Shown: positions 26,821 through 37,426, counted from the first letter of the stretch. The stretch: DNA of 64,000 nucleotides from Solimonas sp. K1W22B-7 (GCF_003428335.1 NZ_CP031704.1:930001-994000); one strand, 5' to 3'. Notes: a model not told the origin generated them from the letters alone. Made by a program: numbers and translations.

Positions 26821-27969
26821 TCAGTACCCCATCTGGCGCGCGGCCAGGTCCTTCATGATTTCCAGCGAGCCACCGCCAATGGTCAGCACCTTGGTCTCGC
26901 GGTAGATGCGCTCCACCTTGGCGCCGCGCAGGTAGCCGGCGCCGCCGAAGATCTGCATCGCCTCGCTGGCGATGGTTTCGAGCGAGGTGGTCGAGAAGGC
27001 CTTGAGCATGCACAGCTCGGCCACCGGCATCTGGTTCTGCGTGATGCGCCAGGTCAGCACATCCAGCTGCGCGCGGATCGCTTCGATGCGGGTGCGCATG
27101 TCCACCAGCTTGTGGCGGATCACCTGGTTGCGGATCAGCGGCTTGCCGAAGGTCTGGCGCTCGCGGGCGTAGGCCAGGGCCTCGTCGTAGCAGACCTGCG
27201 CAAAGCCCAGGACGTTGGCGATCAGGCCGATGCGCTCGCTGTTGAAGTTCATCATGATCGCCATGAAGCCGGCGTTCTCGGGCCCGATGCGATTGGCCAC
27301 CGGTACGCGGCAGTCGTCGAAGTACAGCGTCGCGGTGTCCGAGCACCACCAGCCCATCTTCTCCAGCTTGCTGCGCGTGAAGCCCGGCGTGCCGGCCTCC
27401 ACTACCAGCAGCGAGATGCCGTTGAGGCCCGGCTCGCCGGTACGCACCGCCACGGTGAGGAAATCCGCGCGCATGCCGGAGGTGATGAAGGTCTTGGAGC
27501 CGTTGACCACGTAATGGTCGCCGTCACGCCGTGCCGTGGTCTTCAGGTTGGCCACGTCGGAGCCGCCGCCGGGCTCGGTGATCGCCAGCGCCGCGATCTT
27601 CTCGCCGGCCAGCACCGGGGCGGCGAAGCGTGCCTTTTGTTCTTTCGTGCCGACCTTGCAGACCGGCGGCGTGGCGATGCCATGCGTCATCAGGCTGGCG
27701 ATCAGGCCGCCGCTGCCGGCACGGGCCAGTTCCTCGGTCAGCACGATGCCGTAGAAGGGATCGACGTCGATGCCGCCGCAGTCCTCGGGAAAGCAGACCT
27801 GCAGCACGCCGGCGTCGGCCGCCTTGCGATGCAGCTCGCGCGGCAGTTCGCCCGCGGCCTCCCAGGCGTCGATGTGCGGCACGATCTCCTTCTCGACGAA
27901 GCGGCGCGCCTGCTGGCGGAAGGTATCGTGGTCCTCGGTGTAGAACGGCGAGGAGCGCTTGGACAGCAT
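26821..27969 (-). CDS. Acyl-CoA dehydrogenase
   Basis: The 382-residue FAD-dependent acyl-CoA dehydrogenase has ITEPGGGSDVANLKTTA (FAD/substrate binding), MRTRIEAIRAQLDVL and QIFGGAGYLRGAKVERIYRETKV. The usual C-terminal EGT signature is replaced: the base may be Glu in YRE or an upstream Glu as in isovaleryl-type enzymes. It is the first gene of the six-gene operon and lies opposite the Crp-like regulator. It probably makes the 2,3-double bond of the operon's substrate. Confidence 0.85.
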   Translation of the reverse strand: MLSKRSSPFYTEDHDTFRQQARRFVEKEIVPHIDAWEAAGELPRELHRKAADAGVLQVCFPEDCGGIDVDPFYGIVLTEELARAGSGGLIASLMTHGIATPPVCKVGTKEQKARFAAPVLAGEKIAALAITEPGGGSDVANLKTTARRDGDHYVVNGSKTFITSGMRADFLTVAVRTGEPGLNGISLLVVEAGTPGFTRSKLEKMGWWCSDTATLYFDDCRVPVANRIGPENAGFMAIMMNFNSERIGLIANVLGFAQVCYDEALAYARERQTFGKPLIRNQVIRHKLVDMRTRIEAIRAQLDVLTWRITQNQMPVAELCMLKAFSTTSLETIASEAMQIFGGAGYLRGAKVERIYRETKVLTIGGGSLEIMKDLAARQMGY

Positions 27970-28058
27970 GGCGGCGGCGGTAATGGTCCTTCTCCGGTAG
28001 TCGGCCCGGGAGCGCCGGGTTACTGCGACGCACTGTAGGAGCGGACGGCCGGGAAAAT

Positions 28059-28076
28059 CTGTCAAGGCTTTGACAG
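28059..28076. promoter_or_regulatory. Perfect palindrome, candidate Crp/Fnr-type operator
   Basis: CTGTCAA-GGCT-TTGACAG is a perfect 7-4-7 palindrome with the spacing and half-sites of Fnr/Crp-family operators. It lies between the catabolic operon and the regulator gene and ends one base before ATG 28078. It could control both directions. Binding is inferred. Confidence 0.6.
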
Positions 28077-28107
28077 AATGGTCGCCAGTGCGCCAAATGA
28101 GCCGGAA

Positions 28108-28815
28108 ATGACCATTACCGAGACGCCGGCCCTGTTTCCCAGCCACTGGTTCCGCGAGATGCCGCCGGAGTTCGCCGCGCTGCTCGCCGGGCTGGGGCTG
28201 CGGCGCTCGCTGCAGGCCGGCGAATACCTCTACCGTGTGGGTGCCGCCGCCGAGGGCTTCTACCGGCTCGACAGGGGACGCCTGCGCCTGGGGGCCACCC
28301 ATGGCCTGCGCGAATTCACCATTGCCTACGTCGATCCCGGCGACTGGGTTGGCGAGGTGCCGCTGCTGGATGGCCTGCCGCATGCCTCCGACGCACAGGC
28401 AACCGACGACAGCGAGCTGCTGATGGTTCCCAAGCGCCGGTTTGAAGACTTGCTGGAGCGCGAGCCGGGTCTGCATCGTCACTTCTCCCGCCGGCTGGCC
28501 TTTGCCATGCGCCTGTCCGTGTCCTACTACGGCGATCTCGCCGCACTGCCGCTGCCGGCACGCCTGGCCAAGCGCCTGCTGGAACTGGCGGCGCAGTATG
28601 GCGAGCGTGGGGACGGGGGCCTGCGCATCGGCCTGCGCCTGCCGCAGCAATTGCTGGCCGACATGATGGCGACCTCGCGCCAGAGCATCAGCAAGGAACT
28701 GAAGGCCTGGGAGGCGCGCGGCTGGATCGCCATGAAGTACAACACCTTGATCCTGCAGCAGCCGGAAGCCCTGCGACAGCTGGTCCTGAGTGGCGAACGG
28801 GGAGACGGCGGCTGA
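28108..28815 (+). CDS. Crp/Fnr-family transcriptional regulator
   Basis: The 235-residue regulator has an N-terminal cupin-type effector domain (about 25-125, with LQAGEYLYRVG and YRLDRGRLRLG) and a C-terminal winged helix (about 160-225, with LPQQLLADMMATSRQSISKELKAWEARGWI). It has no Fnr-type cysteine cluster, so an iron-sulfur oxygen sensor is unlikely. I prefer ATG 28108, because the alternative 28078 starts one base after the palindrome and has no room for a ribosome site. It is divergent from the acyl-CoA operon, which is its probable target. Confidence 0.8.
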   Translation: MTITETPALFPSHWFREMPPEFAALLAGLGLRRSLQAGEYLYRVGAAAEGFYRLDRGRLRLGATHGLREFTIAYVDPGDWVGEVPLLDGLPHASDAQATDDSELLMVPKRRFEDLLEREPGLHRHFSRRLAFAMRLSVSYYGDLAALPLPARLAKRLLELAAQYGERGDGGLRIGLRLPQQLLADMMATSRQSISKELKAWEARGWIAMKYNTLILQQPEALRQLVLSGERGDGG

Positions 28816-28946
28816 GTTGGTTCTGCGGCCGGCAAGCTTGCAGCGCAGCATCGGCAAAAACTATCGCCGGCTTCAAAACGTTCAATTGGCTTTACCGGTC
28901 TCCGGCCGTTTCAATTCAGGCAGCCCACCCAAGGAGCGGGAGAGCC

Positions 28947-29294
28947 ATGACGCTGCGCGAGCTTCGATACCTGGTGGCATTGGCGGATCACGGGCATTTC
29001 GGTCGCGCGGCGGCGGCCTGCCATGTGTCGCAGCCGACGCTCAGCACGCAGCTGCGCAAGCTGGAGGGCTACCTCGGGGTCACGCTGGTGGAGCGCGGCA
29101 GCCAGCTGCGGCTCACGCCCAAGGGCGAGCAGGTGGTGGCGCAGGCGCGGCGCGTGCTGCGCGAGACCGACCATTTGCTGGAAACCACGCGCCAGCGCCG
29201 TGCGCTGGATATCGACCCCCTCGACGACCAGATTCCGCGGTACCTCGCCGGCGGCCTGTTCTGCCCGGTGGACTTCAGCCCGGACGAAACCTGA
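28947..29294 (+). CDS. Truncated LysR-family regulator (DNA-binding domain only)
   Basis: The 115-residue protein is the N-terminal helix-turn-helix and linker helix of an OxyR-like LysR protein (MTLRELRYLVALADHGHFGRAAAACHVSQPTLSTQLRKLE). The roughly 200-residue sensing domain is missing. After the linker helix it ends in an unrelated acidic tail (DIDPLDDQIPRYLAGG). A good ribosome site (GGAGCGGGAG) precedes the ATG. It may be a truncated relic or a small DNA-binding protein acting without effector. It sits just upstream of the arsenic genes, with a 52-base gap. Confidence 0.7.
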   Translation: MTLRELRYLVALADHGHFGRAAAACHVSQPTLSTQLRKLEGYLGVTLVERGSQLRLTPKGEQVVAQARRVLRETDHLLETTRQRRALDIDPLDDQIPRYLAGGLFCPVDFSPDET

Positions 29295-29310
29295 AGCCGG
29301 CAGCGCAGCC

Positions 29311-29348
29311 TTGCATCGCGTTTTATATTTTGATATTTATAGAAATAT
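29311..29348 (+). promoter_or_regulatory. arsR promoter with candidate operator
   Basis: A -35-like TTGCAT (29311-29316), a 17-base spacer and a -10-like TATTTA (29334-29339) lie in a sharply AT-rich stretch. The palindrome ATATTT-N12-AAATAT (29325-29348) covers the -10 box and the first two bases of the ATG. ArsR bound here would block its own transcription. The predicted start of transcription is at or next to the ATG, so the message may be leaderless. Confidence 0.5.
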
Positions 29349-29676
29349 GAAATCAGAAACGGCAGTGGCCCGGCTTTCCGCGCTGGCCCAGGAATCGCGC
29401 CTGGCGGTGTTCCGCCTGCTGGTGCGCAAGGGGCCGGAGGGCCTGGCGGCGGGCGAGATCGCTGCGGCGCTGGACGTGGCGCCGGCGACGCTGTCCTTCC
29501 ATCTCAAGGAACTCAGCAATGCCGGGCTGCTGAAGTCGCGCCAGGAGGGACGCTACGTCTACTACGCGCCGGACTTCAAGGCGATGAACGGCCTGCTCGC
29601 CTACCTGACCGAGAACTGCTGCGCCGGTACCGTGATGGCCGGTGCCTGCACGCCTGCGTTGCCCTGCTGCGACTGA
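29347..29676 (+). CDS. arsR: ArsR-family metalloregulator
   Basis: The 109-residue winged-helix repressor has the ArsR core LSALAQESRLAVFRLLVRKG and the recognition region VAPATLSFHLKELSNAGLL. The C-terminus carries cysteines at 91, 92, 101, 107 and 108. This is the arrangement of ArsR proteins that bind As(III) at the C-terminal end rather than at the alpha-3 helix Cys-x-Cys of the E. coli type. It should release its operator when arsenite binds. The next gene, arsC, starts eight bases after its stop. Confidence 0.88.
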   Translation: MKSETAVARLSALAQESRLAVFRLLVRKGPEGLAAGEIAAALDVAPATLSFHLKELSNAGLLKSRQEGRYVYYAPDFKAMNGLLAYLTENCCAGTVMAGACTPALPCCD

Positions 29677-29684
29677 AGACCTGC

Positions 29685-30185
29685 ATGACCACCAAGATCT
29701 ACAAGCTGCTGTTCCTCTGCACCGGCAATTCCGCGCGCTCGATCCTGGGCGAGGCCATCGCCAACGATCCTGCCGTCACGCAGGGCCGCTTGCGCGGCTA
29801 CAGCGCCGGCAGCTTCCCGAAGGGGCAGGTCAATCCCTGGTCGCTGGACCTGCTGGAACGTGTCGGCCTGCCCACGCAGGGTCTGCGCAGCAAGAGCTGG
29901 GACGAGTTTGCCGGGCCCGATGCGCCGCAGGTGGACTTCATCTTCACCGTCTGCGACCAGGCCGCGGGCGAGCAATGCCCCTACTGGCCGGGCCATCCGG
30001 TGAGCGCGCACTGGGGCCTGCCCGACCCGGCCGCAGTCGAAGGCAGCGACGAGGACAAGCGCCGCGCCTTCAAGGACACGTATCTCGCGCTGCGCCGCCG
30101 CATCGAGCTGTTCGCCAGCCTGCCGCTGGAAAAACTCGATGCGATGGCGCTGCGCCAGCAGCTCGACGAGATCGGCCGCCGATGA
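29685..30185 (+). CDS. arsC: Arsenate reductase, low-molecular-weight phosphatase type
   Basis: The 166-residue enzyme has the P-loop CTGNSARS beginning at Cys12, and FTVCDQAAGEQCP with Cys residues that could shuttle the disulfide. The general acid Asp lies in LPDPA. This is the phosphotyrosine-phosphatase-like arsenate reductase, which reduces As(V) to As(III) in the cytoplasm. Its stop overlaps the aquaporin start as ATGA, so reduction and efflux are translationally coupled. Confidence 0.88.
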   Translation: MTTKIYKLLFLCTGNSARSILGEAIANDPAVTQGRLRGYSAGSFPKGQVNPWSLDLLERVGLPTQGLRSKSWDEFAGPDAPQVDFIFTVCDQAAGEQCPYWPGHPVSAHWGLPDPAAVEGSDEDKRRAFKDTYLALRRRIELFASLPLEKLDAMALRQQLDEIGRR

Positions 30186-30826
30186 CGCTCGCACAGCGTG
30201 CCGGCGCCGAGGCGCTGGGCAGCGCCTTCCTGCTCGCCGCGGTGGTCGGCTCCGGCATCATGGGTGAGCGCCTCGCGGGCGGGAACGTCGCCATCGCCCT
30301 GCTGGCGAACGCGATCGCCACCGGCGGCGCGCTGGTCGCGCTGATCGTCGCGGCGGGACCGGTGTCCGGCGCGCACTTCAATCCCGCGGTCAGCCTGATG
30401 CTCGCGGCGCGTGGCGACCTGCCCTGGCGCGAGTTTCCGGTCTATGCCGCCGCGCAGGTCATCGGCGCGGTGGCCGGCGTGGTCGCGGCGCAGCTGATGT
30501 TCGGCCTGCCGCTGATCGAGTTCTCGCAGAAGCTGCGCGCGGGGCCGGCACTGATGTTCAGCGAGTTCGTCGCCACGCTGGGCCTGCTGCTGCTGATCGC
30601 CTCGCTCAGCCGTCACCGACCGGAGGCCGCGCCCTGGGCAGTGGCGGCGTATATCGTCGGTGCCTACTGGTTCACCGCTTCCACGTCCTTCGCCAACCCG
30701 GCGGTGACGCTGGCGCGCTGCCTGACCGACAGCTTCGCGGGCATCCGGCCGCAGGACGTGGCGGGGTTCGTGGCGGCACAGCTGGCGGCTTGTGTGGCGG
30801 TGCTGCCGGGACTTCGCAGCAAGTAA
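30182..30826 (+). CDS. MIP-family channel, probable arsenite exit channel
   Basis: The 214-residue aquaporin-fold protein has six predicted membrane helices and two half-helix motifs: HFNPAVS near residue 65 and FANPAVT near residue 180. Its place in arsR-arsC-aqp matches the AqpS-type arsenic operon, in which arsenite made by ArsC leaves downhill through the channel instead of by an ArsB or Acr3 pump. No pump gene is seen in this window. Direct evidence for arsenite transport is lacking. Confidence 0.82.
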   Translation: MTLAQRAGAEALGSAFLLAAVVGSGIMGERLAGGNVAIALLANAIATGGALVALIVAAGPVSGAHFNPAVSLMLAARGDLPWREFPVYAAAQVIGAVAGVVAAQLMFGLPLIEFSQKLRAGPALMFSEFVATLGLLLLIASLSRHRPEAAPWAVAAYIVGAYWFTASTSFANPAVTLARCLTDSFAGIRPQDVAGFVAAQLAACVAVLPGLRSK

Positions 30827-30842
30827 CAACGGCACGACAAGT

Positions 30843-30936
30843 CCGTTCGTGCTGAGCCTGTCGAAGCATGGGCGGACTCGCCCACGGACCCGTCGCCAGG
30901 TTGCCGCTCACCCTTCGACAGGCTCAGGGCGAACGG
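30843..30936. repeat. Dispersed inverted repeat (TTCGACAGGCTCAG type)
   Basis: The left arm, CCGTTCGTGCTGAGCCTGTC followed by GAAG (30843-30866), and the right arm, CTTCGACAGGCTCAG followed by GGCGAACGG (30913-30936), are reverse complements with one or two mismatches. This text is a very widespread intergenic repeat of proteobacterial genomes. It separates the ars operon from the converging cytochrome operon. Confidence 0.75.
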
Positions 30937-30953
30937 CAACTCCATCCGCCTTC

Positions 30954-31601
30954 TCAGTGCTTGCCGTACTCCAGCACCTTCCCCTTGCGCTGCGCCAGGA
31001 TGTAGGCCTCCATCGCCTTCATCTTGGGATCGTCGTCGGCCAGCTTCCTGCCGCGCACCGGGTGCTCGATGCACCAGTTGATCATGTCGCGCAGCAGCGC
31101 CACCTTGCCCAGCTGCTCCTGGAATTTCGGATAGGTCTCGGGGTGGGTGTTGGCGGCGCGCGGGTGGCACATGTCGCAGGACACGGCGATCTCGCTGCCC
31201 AGTTCGTCGCCGCTGTGGAAGACCTCGGAGCCGCGCACCGCCAGCTTGTAGGTCTCGCGCTCCCAGGTGGCCACGTCCAGCGGTGTGATCTGGCCATAGG
31301 TGGAGCCCTGGCCGCTGCCGACCAGCTTCGAGTTGCTCGCCGGTGGCACCACCTCGTGCTTTTCGTTCTCCACCGCCACCCAGTCCTTCTCCGGGTTCTT
31401 GGCCTTCCACTGGGTCATCAGGCCGTCGGAGATCTGCTGGCCGGTTTCGCGGGTGCGCGGCGTGTTCTGCGCCACGGTGAGTTTCGTCTCGTTGTCGCAG
31501 AGCAGGACATCGACGCTGGTGCCGGGGACCGGCGATTGCTGCGGCTCGGCCGCCGAGACACACAGGGGGAGCAGGGCCGCGAGGAAAAGGAACTTGCGCA
31601 T
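30954..31601 (-). CDS. Periplasmic monoheme cytochrome c-like protein
   Basis: The 215-residue protein has a signal peptide (about 1-18) and one heme-binding motif CDMCH (Cys142, Cys145, His146). I see no clear second motif. The sequence does not match a standard small cytochrome c. The long N-terminal part (20-130) has unknown fold. A GAGGAG ribosome site precedes the ATG. It is third in the operon after a di-heme peroxidase and a metallophosphoesterase, so it may pass electrons to the peroxidase. Confidence 0.7.
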   Translation of the reverse strand: MRKFLFLAALLPLCVSAAEPQQSPVPGTSVDVLLCDNETKLTVAQNTPRTRETGQQISDGLMTQWKAKNPEKDWVAVENEKHEVVPPASNSKLVGSGQGSTYGQITPLDVATWERETYKLAVRGSEVFHSGDELGSEIAVSCDMCHPRAANTHPETYPKFQEQLGKVALLRDMINWCIEHPVRGRKLADDDPKMKAMEAYILAQRKGKVLEYGKH

Positions 31602-31611
31602 GTCGGGCTCC

Positions 31612-32748
<1,137 letters not shown>

Positions 32749-32755
32749 GATCGTC

Positions 32756-34054
<1,299 letters not shown>

Positions 34055-34253
34055 GGGTTTCTCCTGCATCCAGTGAGGACACGATGCGCCCGCCGCCGCG
34101 GCGCCAGCCAATAGAAACTTTGAATCGGCATTGATGCTGCACTGCAATAACAACAGCGGTTGACTAGCGCGCCATGCATCACCCATCCGCAGGCCAAGGT
34201 CAGGCGCCTGCGCGCGCTGCACTCTAGTGGCACATCATCGAAACGCCACGACC

Positions 34254-34751
34254 ATGAAAGTCGGAATCCAGATCAAGCGCGGGCTCAACATCCCGCTGCC
34301 CTACGAACAAATGCTGCCGCTGCTGCAGGACGTGGAGGGCACCATTCGCCGCTTCCCGCGCCTGCGCAAGCTGACCAGGCTGCGCAAGAAGAACAGCTAC
34401 CTGTGGGAGATGAAGTCGATCGGCTCGAAGATCGTCAACATCTCGCACGAGGTCAGCTACGCCGCGCAGTACGACATCGACCCCGCCAAGGGCGAGATCC
34501 GCTGGACCGCGATTCCCAAGCACGGCAACGCCACGCTGGAAGGGCGCTTCCGCCTCAAGGATCTCGGCGGCCAGACGCGCCTGATCGTGGAGATGCAGGG
34601 CGAGCTGCGCGACGTGCCGGTGCCGCTGATGTACCGCCTGGTGGCGCCGCCGTTCATCCAGGGCCGGTTCATCTACCTGGTCGACAGCTTCCTGCAGCGC
34701 ACCGGCGAGGCCGTCACCGGCCGGCCGCTGCCGGCCAACGACAGCATCTGA
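34254..34751 (+). CDS. SRPBCC-fold protein, unknown function
   Basis: The 165-residue protein resembles the polyketide-cyclase/START-like fold: long N-terminal helix PYEQMLPLLQDVEGTIRRFPRLRK, a run of beta strands (YLWEMKSIG, HEVSYAAQYDID, GEIRWTAIPKHGNATLEGRFRL) and a C-terminal helix. Such pockets hold hydrophobic ligands. It lies 40 bases upstream of two acyl-CoA dehydrogenase genes and probably belongs to their transcript, which suggests a lipid or sterol-like ligand. Confidence 0.6.
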   Translation: MKVGIQIKRGLNIPLPYEQMLPLLQDVEGTIRRFPRLRKLTRLRKKNSYLWEMKSIGSKIVNISHEVSYAAQYDIDPAKGEIRWTAIPKHGNATLEGRFRLKDLGGQTRLIVEMQGELRDVPVPLMYRLVAPPFIQGRFIYLVDSFLQRTGEAVTGRPLPANDSI

Positions 34752-34791
34752 CCCCCTCCCATACAGATTCACCGTACCGACAACCATAACC

Positions 34792-36111
34792 ATGACTGCG
34801 ACCCAGAACCTGATGGGCTTCGGGCTGAAGATCCTCAATCGCATCGGCGGCTCGTCGATGCTGGACGATCCCAAGACCCGCAAGACCGCCACCGCGCTAC
34901 TCAAGGGCGCCACCTCCACCGGCTTCCGCCTGATCGGCACCGTCAACCGCCAGTTCAAGAGCGCGCCGCGCCCGAACAAGGCCCTGCGCCCCGGCGCCGG
35001 CTCGCCCGAGCTGTTCGACCTGACGCCGACCGACGAGCAGCAGATGGTGCGCGACACCGTCGCCGGCTTTGCCGCCGAGCAGCTGCGTCCGGCGGCGCAG
35101 GCCTCCGACACCGCCTGCGAGACGCCCAAGGCCCTGCTCGCCGCCGTGGCGGAGCTGGGCATCGGCTCCATGCAGGTGCCCGAGGCGCTGGGCGGCGTCG
35201 CCGGCAGCGAGCGTTCGGTGGTGACCAATGCACTGATCGCCGAGGCCCTGGCGCATGGCGACCTCGGCATGGCCGTGGCTTGCCTGGCGCCCGTGGGCGT
35301 GGCCGTGGCCCTGGCCGAATGGGGCACGGCGCAGCAGCAGGCCAGCTATCTGCCGAGCTTCACCGACGAGAAGGCGCCGGCCGCCACCATCGCCGTGCTG
35401 GAGCCGCGCCCGCTGTTCGATCCCTTCAAGCTGTCCACCGCGGCCAGGCGCACCGACGCCGGCGGCTACATCCTCAGCGGCGAGAAGTCGCTGGTACCGA
35501 TCGCCGCCAGCGCCGAGCTGTTCCTGGTCGCCGCCAGCACCACGCATGGCCCGGCGCTGTTCATCGTGGAGTCCGGCACCAAGGGCATCCACATCAGCGC
35601 CGAGCCGGCGATGGGCCTGCGCGCCGCCGCCACCGCGCGCGTGCGCTTCGACAACGTGCAGCTCAGTGCTTCCGCCCTGCTTGGCGGCGGCGAGGGTGAC
35701 TTCTCCTACGAGAACTTCATCGCGCGCAGCCGCCTGGCCTGGTGCGCGCTGGCGGTCGGCACCGCGCAGGCGGCGCTGGACTACCTGGTCCCCTACTGCA
35801 ATGAGCGCATCGCCTTCGGCGAGCCGATCAGCCATCGCCAGGCAGTGGCCTTCAACCTCTCCAACATCGCCATCGAGGGCGACGGCATGCGCCTCTTGAC
35901 CTGGCGTGCAGCCGCTCTTGCCGCTGCAGGAAAGCCCTTCGTGCGCGAGGCCGCGCTGGCTCGCCGTCTGTGTGCCGACAAGGGTAGTGTGATCGGTGCC
36001 GACGCCGTCCAGCTGCTGGGCGGCCACGGTTTCGTCAAGGAGCATCCGGTGGAACGCTGGTACCGCGACCTGCGCGCGGTGGCAATCATGGAAGGCGGCG
36101 TTCTGCTCTGA
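34792..36111 (+). CDS. Acyl-CoA dehydrogenase, subunit 1 of a pair
   Basis: The 439-residue protein has an unusual N-terminal extension of about 70 residues before the acyl-CoA dehydrogenase fold begins at LTPTDEQQMVRDTVAGFAAEQLRP. The FAD/substrate loop is weak: the usual TEPxxGSD reads AVLEPRPLFDPF, so flavin contacts may be lost. It keeps a C-terminal Glu in IMEGG, but the chain ends four residues later. These features suggest one non-identical subunit of a heteromeric dehydrogenase with the next gene. The ribosome site is weak. Confidence 0.75.
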   Translation: MTATQNLMGFGLKILNRIGGSSMLDDPKTRKTATALLKGATSTGFRLIGTVNRQFKSAPRPNKALRPGAGSPELFDLTPTDEQQMVRDTVAGFAAEQLRPAAQASDTACETPKALLAAVAELGIGSMQVPEALGGVAGSERSVVTNALIAEALAHGDLGMAVACLAPVGVAVALAEWGTAQQQASYLPSFTDEKAPAATIAVLEPRPLFDPFKLSTAARRTDAGGYILSGEKSLVPIAASAELFLVAASTTHGPALFIVESGTKGIHISAEPAMGLRAAATARVRFDNVQLSASALLGGGEGDFSYENFIARSRLAWCALAVGTAQAALDYLVPYCNERIAFGEPISHRQAVAFNLSNIAIEGDGMRLLTWRAAALAAAGKPFVREAALARRLCADKGSVIGADAVQLLGGHGFVKEHPVERWYRDLRAVAIMEGGVLL

Positions 36112-36121
36112 GCACAAGACA

Positions 36122-37330
36122 ATGATCAATCTCGAGAATCCCAAGAAGTTCCGCGGCCTGGTCGACCAGGCCCATCAGGTGGCGCGCGAAATCTTCCGCC
36201 CCAACTCGCGCAAGTACGATCTGGCCGAACACGAGTACCCGAAGGAGCTGGACATCCTCGGTGCCCTGCTCGACGGCATGAGCGCCAGCGGCGCCGGCGA
36301 GGGCGCCGGCGCGGCCGGCGTGCGCCGTGACTCGGTGCAGGACCAGGGCAACCGCAACAGCAGCAACATGTCGACCGCGCTGGGCACCATGGAACTGTGC
36401 TGGGGCGACGTCGGCTTCCTGCTGACCATGCCGCGCCAGGGCCTGGGCAATTCCGCCATCGCCTCGGTGGCCAACGACGAGCAGCTCAAGCGCTTCGCCG
36501 GCCGCTGGGCGGCCATGGCCATCACCGAGCCGCATTGCGGTTCCGACTCCGCCGCGATCCGCACCAGCGCCACCAAGGACGGCGACTACTACGTCCTCAA
36601 CGGCGACAAGATCTTCGTCACCAGCGGCGACCGCGCCGACCTGGTGGTGGTCTGGGCCACGCTGGACAAGAACATCGGCCGCGCCGCGGTGAAGTCCTTC
36701 GTGGTGGAGAAGGGCACGCCGGGCCTGGAGCTGGTGCGCCTGGAGCACAAGCTCGGCATCCGCGCCTCCGACACGGTGCAGTTCGCCCTGCGCGACTGCC
36801 GCGTCCACAAGGACAACCTGCTGGGTGACCCCGAGGTCAACGTCGAGAAGGGTTTTGCCGGGGTCATGCAGACCTTCGACAACACCCGCCCGCTGGTGGC
36901 GGCCATGGGCGTCGGCCTGGCCCGCGCCTGCCTCGAAGAGACGAGGAAAATCCTCGAACAGGCCGGTATCGTCATCGACTACAACAGGCCGGCATCCGTC
37001 CAGTCCGCCGCCGCAGCGCAGTTCATGGCAATGGAGGCCGATTACGAGGCCGCCCGCCTGCTGACGCTGCAGGCTGCGTGGATGGCGGACAACCGTAAAC
37101 CGAATTCCCTGCAGGCCTCGATGGCGAAGGCCAAGGCCGGCCGCAGCTGCGTCGACATCGCACTCAAGTGCGTCGAGCTCTGCGGCAGCCAGGGATACGG
37201 CGAAGGCGAGCTGCTGGAGAAGTGGGCGCGCGACTCGAAGATCATCGACATCTTCGAAGGCACGCAGCAGATCCAGTTGCTGATCATTGCGCGGCGCCTG
37301 CTGGGCAAGTCATCGGCGGAGCTGAAGTAA
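36122..37330 (+). CDS. Acyl-CoA dehydrogenase, subunit 2 of a pair
   Basis: The 402-residue dehydrogenase keeps the full active-site pattern: AMAITEPHCGSDSAAIRTSA for FAD and substrate, GDKIFVTSGDRADLVVVW, and the catalytic base Glu in IFEGTQQIQ. It starts 10 bases after the first dehydrogenase's stop. Where gene 1 has lost the FAD loop, this one has it, as expected for a paired alpha2beta2-type enzyme. A strong terminator follows. Confidence 0.82.
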   Translation: MINLENPKKFRGLVDQAHQVAREIFRPNSRKYDLAEHEYPKELDILGALLDGMSASGAGEGAGAAGVRRDSVQDQGNRNSSNMSTALGTMELCWGDVGFLLTMPRQGLGNSAIASVANDEQLKRFAGRWAAMAITEPHCGSDSAAIRTSATKDGDYYVLNGDKIFVTSGDRADLVVVWATLDKNIGRAAVKSFVVEKGTPGLELVRLEHKLGIRASDTVQFALRDCRVHKDNLLGDPEVNVEKGFAGVMQTFDNTRPLVAAMGVGLARACLEETRKILEQAGIVIDYNRPASVQSAAAAQFMAMEADYEAARLLTLQAAWMADNRKPNSLQASMAKAKAGRSCVDIALKCVELCGSQGYGEGELLEKWARDSKIIDIFEGTQQIQLLIIARRLLGKSSAELK

Positions 37331-37385
37331 GCGGCTCTGCCACCGAGGCACTGGGAGGCTCTCCTCGTCGAGTCCTCCTTTACCT

Positions 37386-37419
37386 GGGCGGAACGGGTTC
37401 ACCGTTCCGCCCTTTTTTT
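37386..37419 (+). terminator. Rho-independent terminator
   Basis: A perfect 11-bp stem (GGGCGGAACGG with CCGTTCCGCCC) closes a GTTCA loop and is followed by seven T residues. It ends the dehydrogenase operon on the plus strand. It is the clearest intrinsic terminator in this window. Confidence 0.92.
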
Positions 37420-37426
37420 GTGCCGG

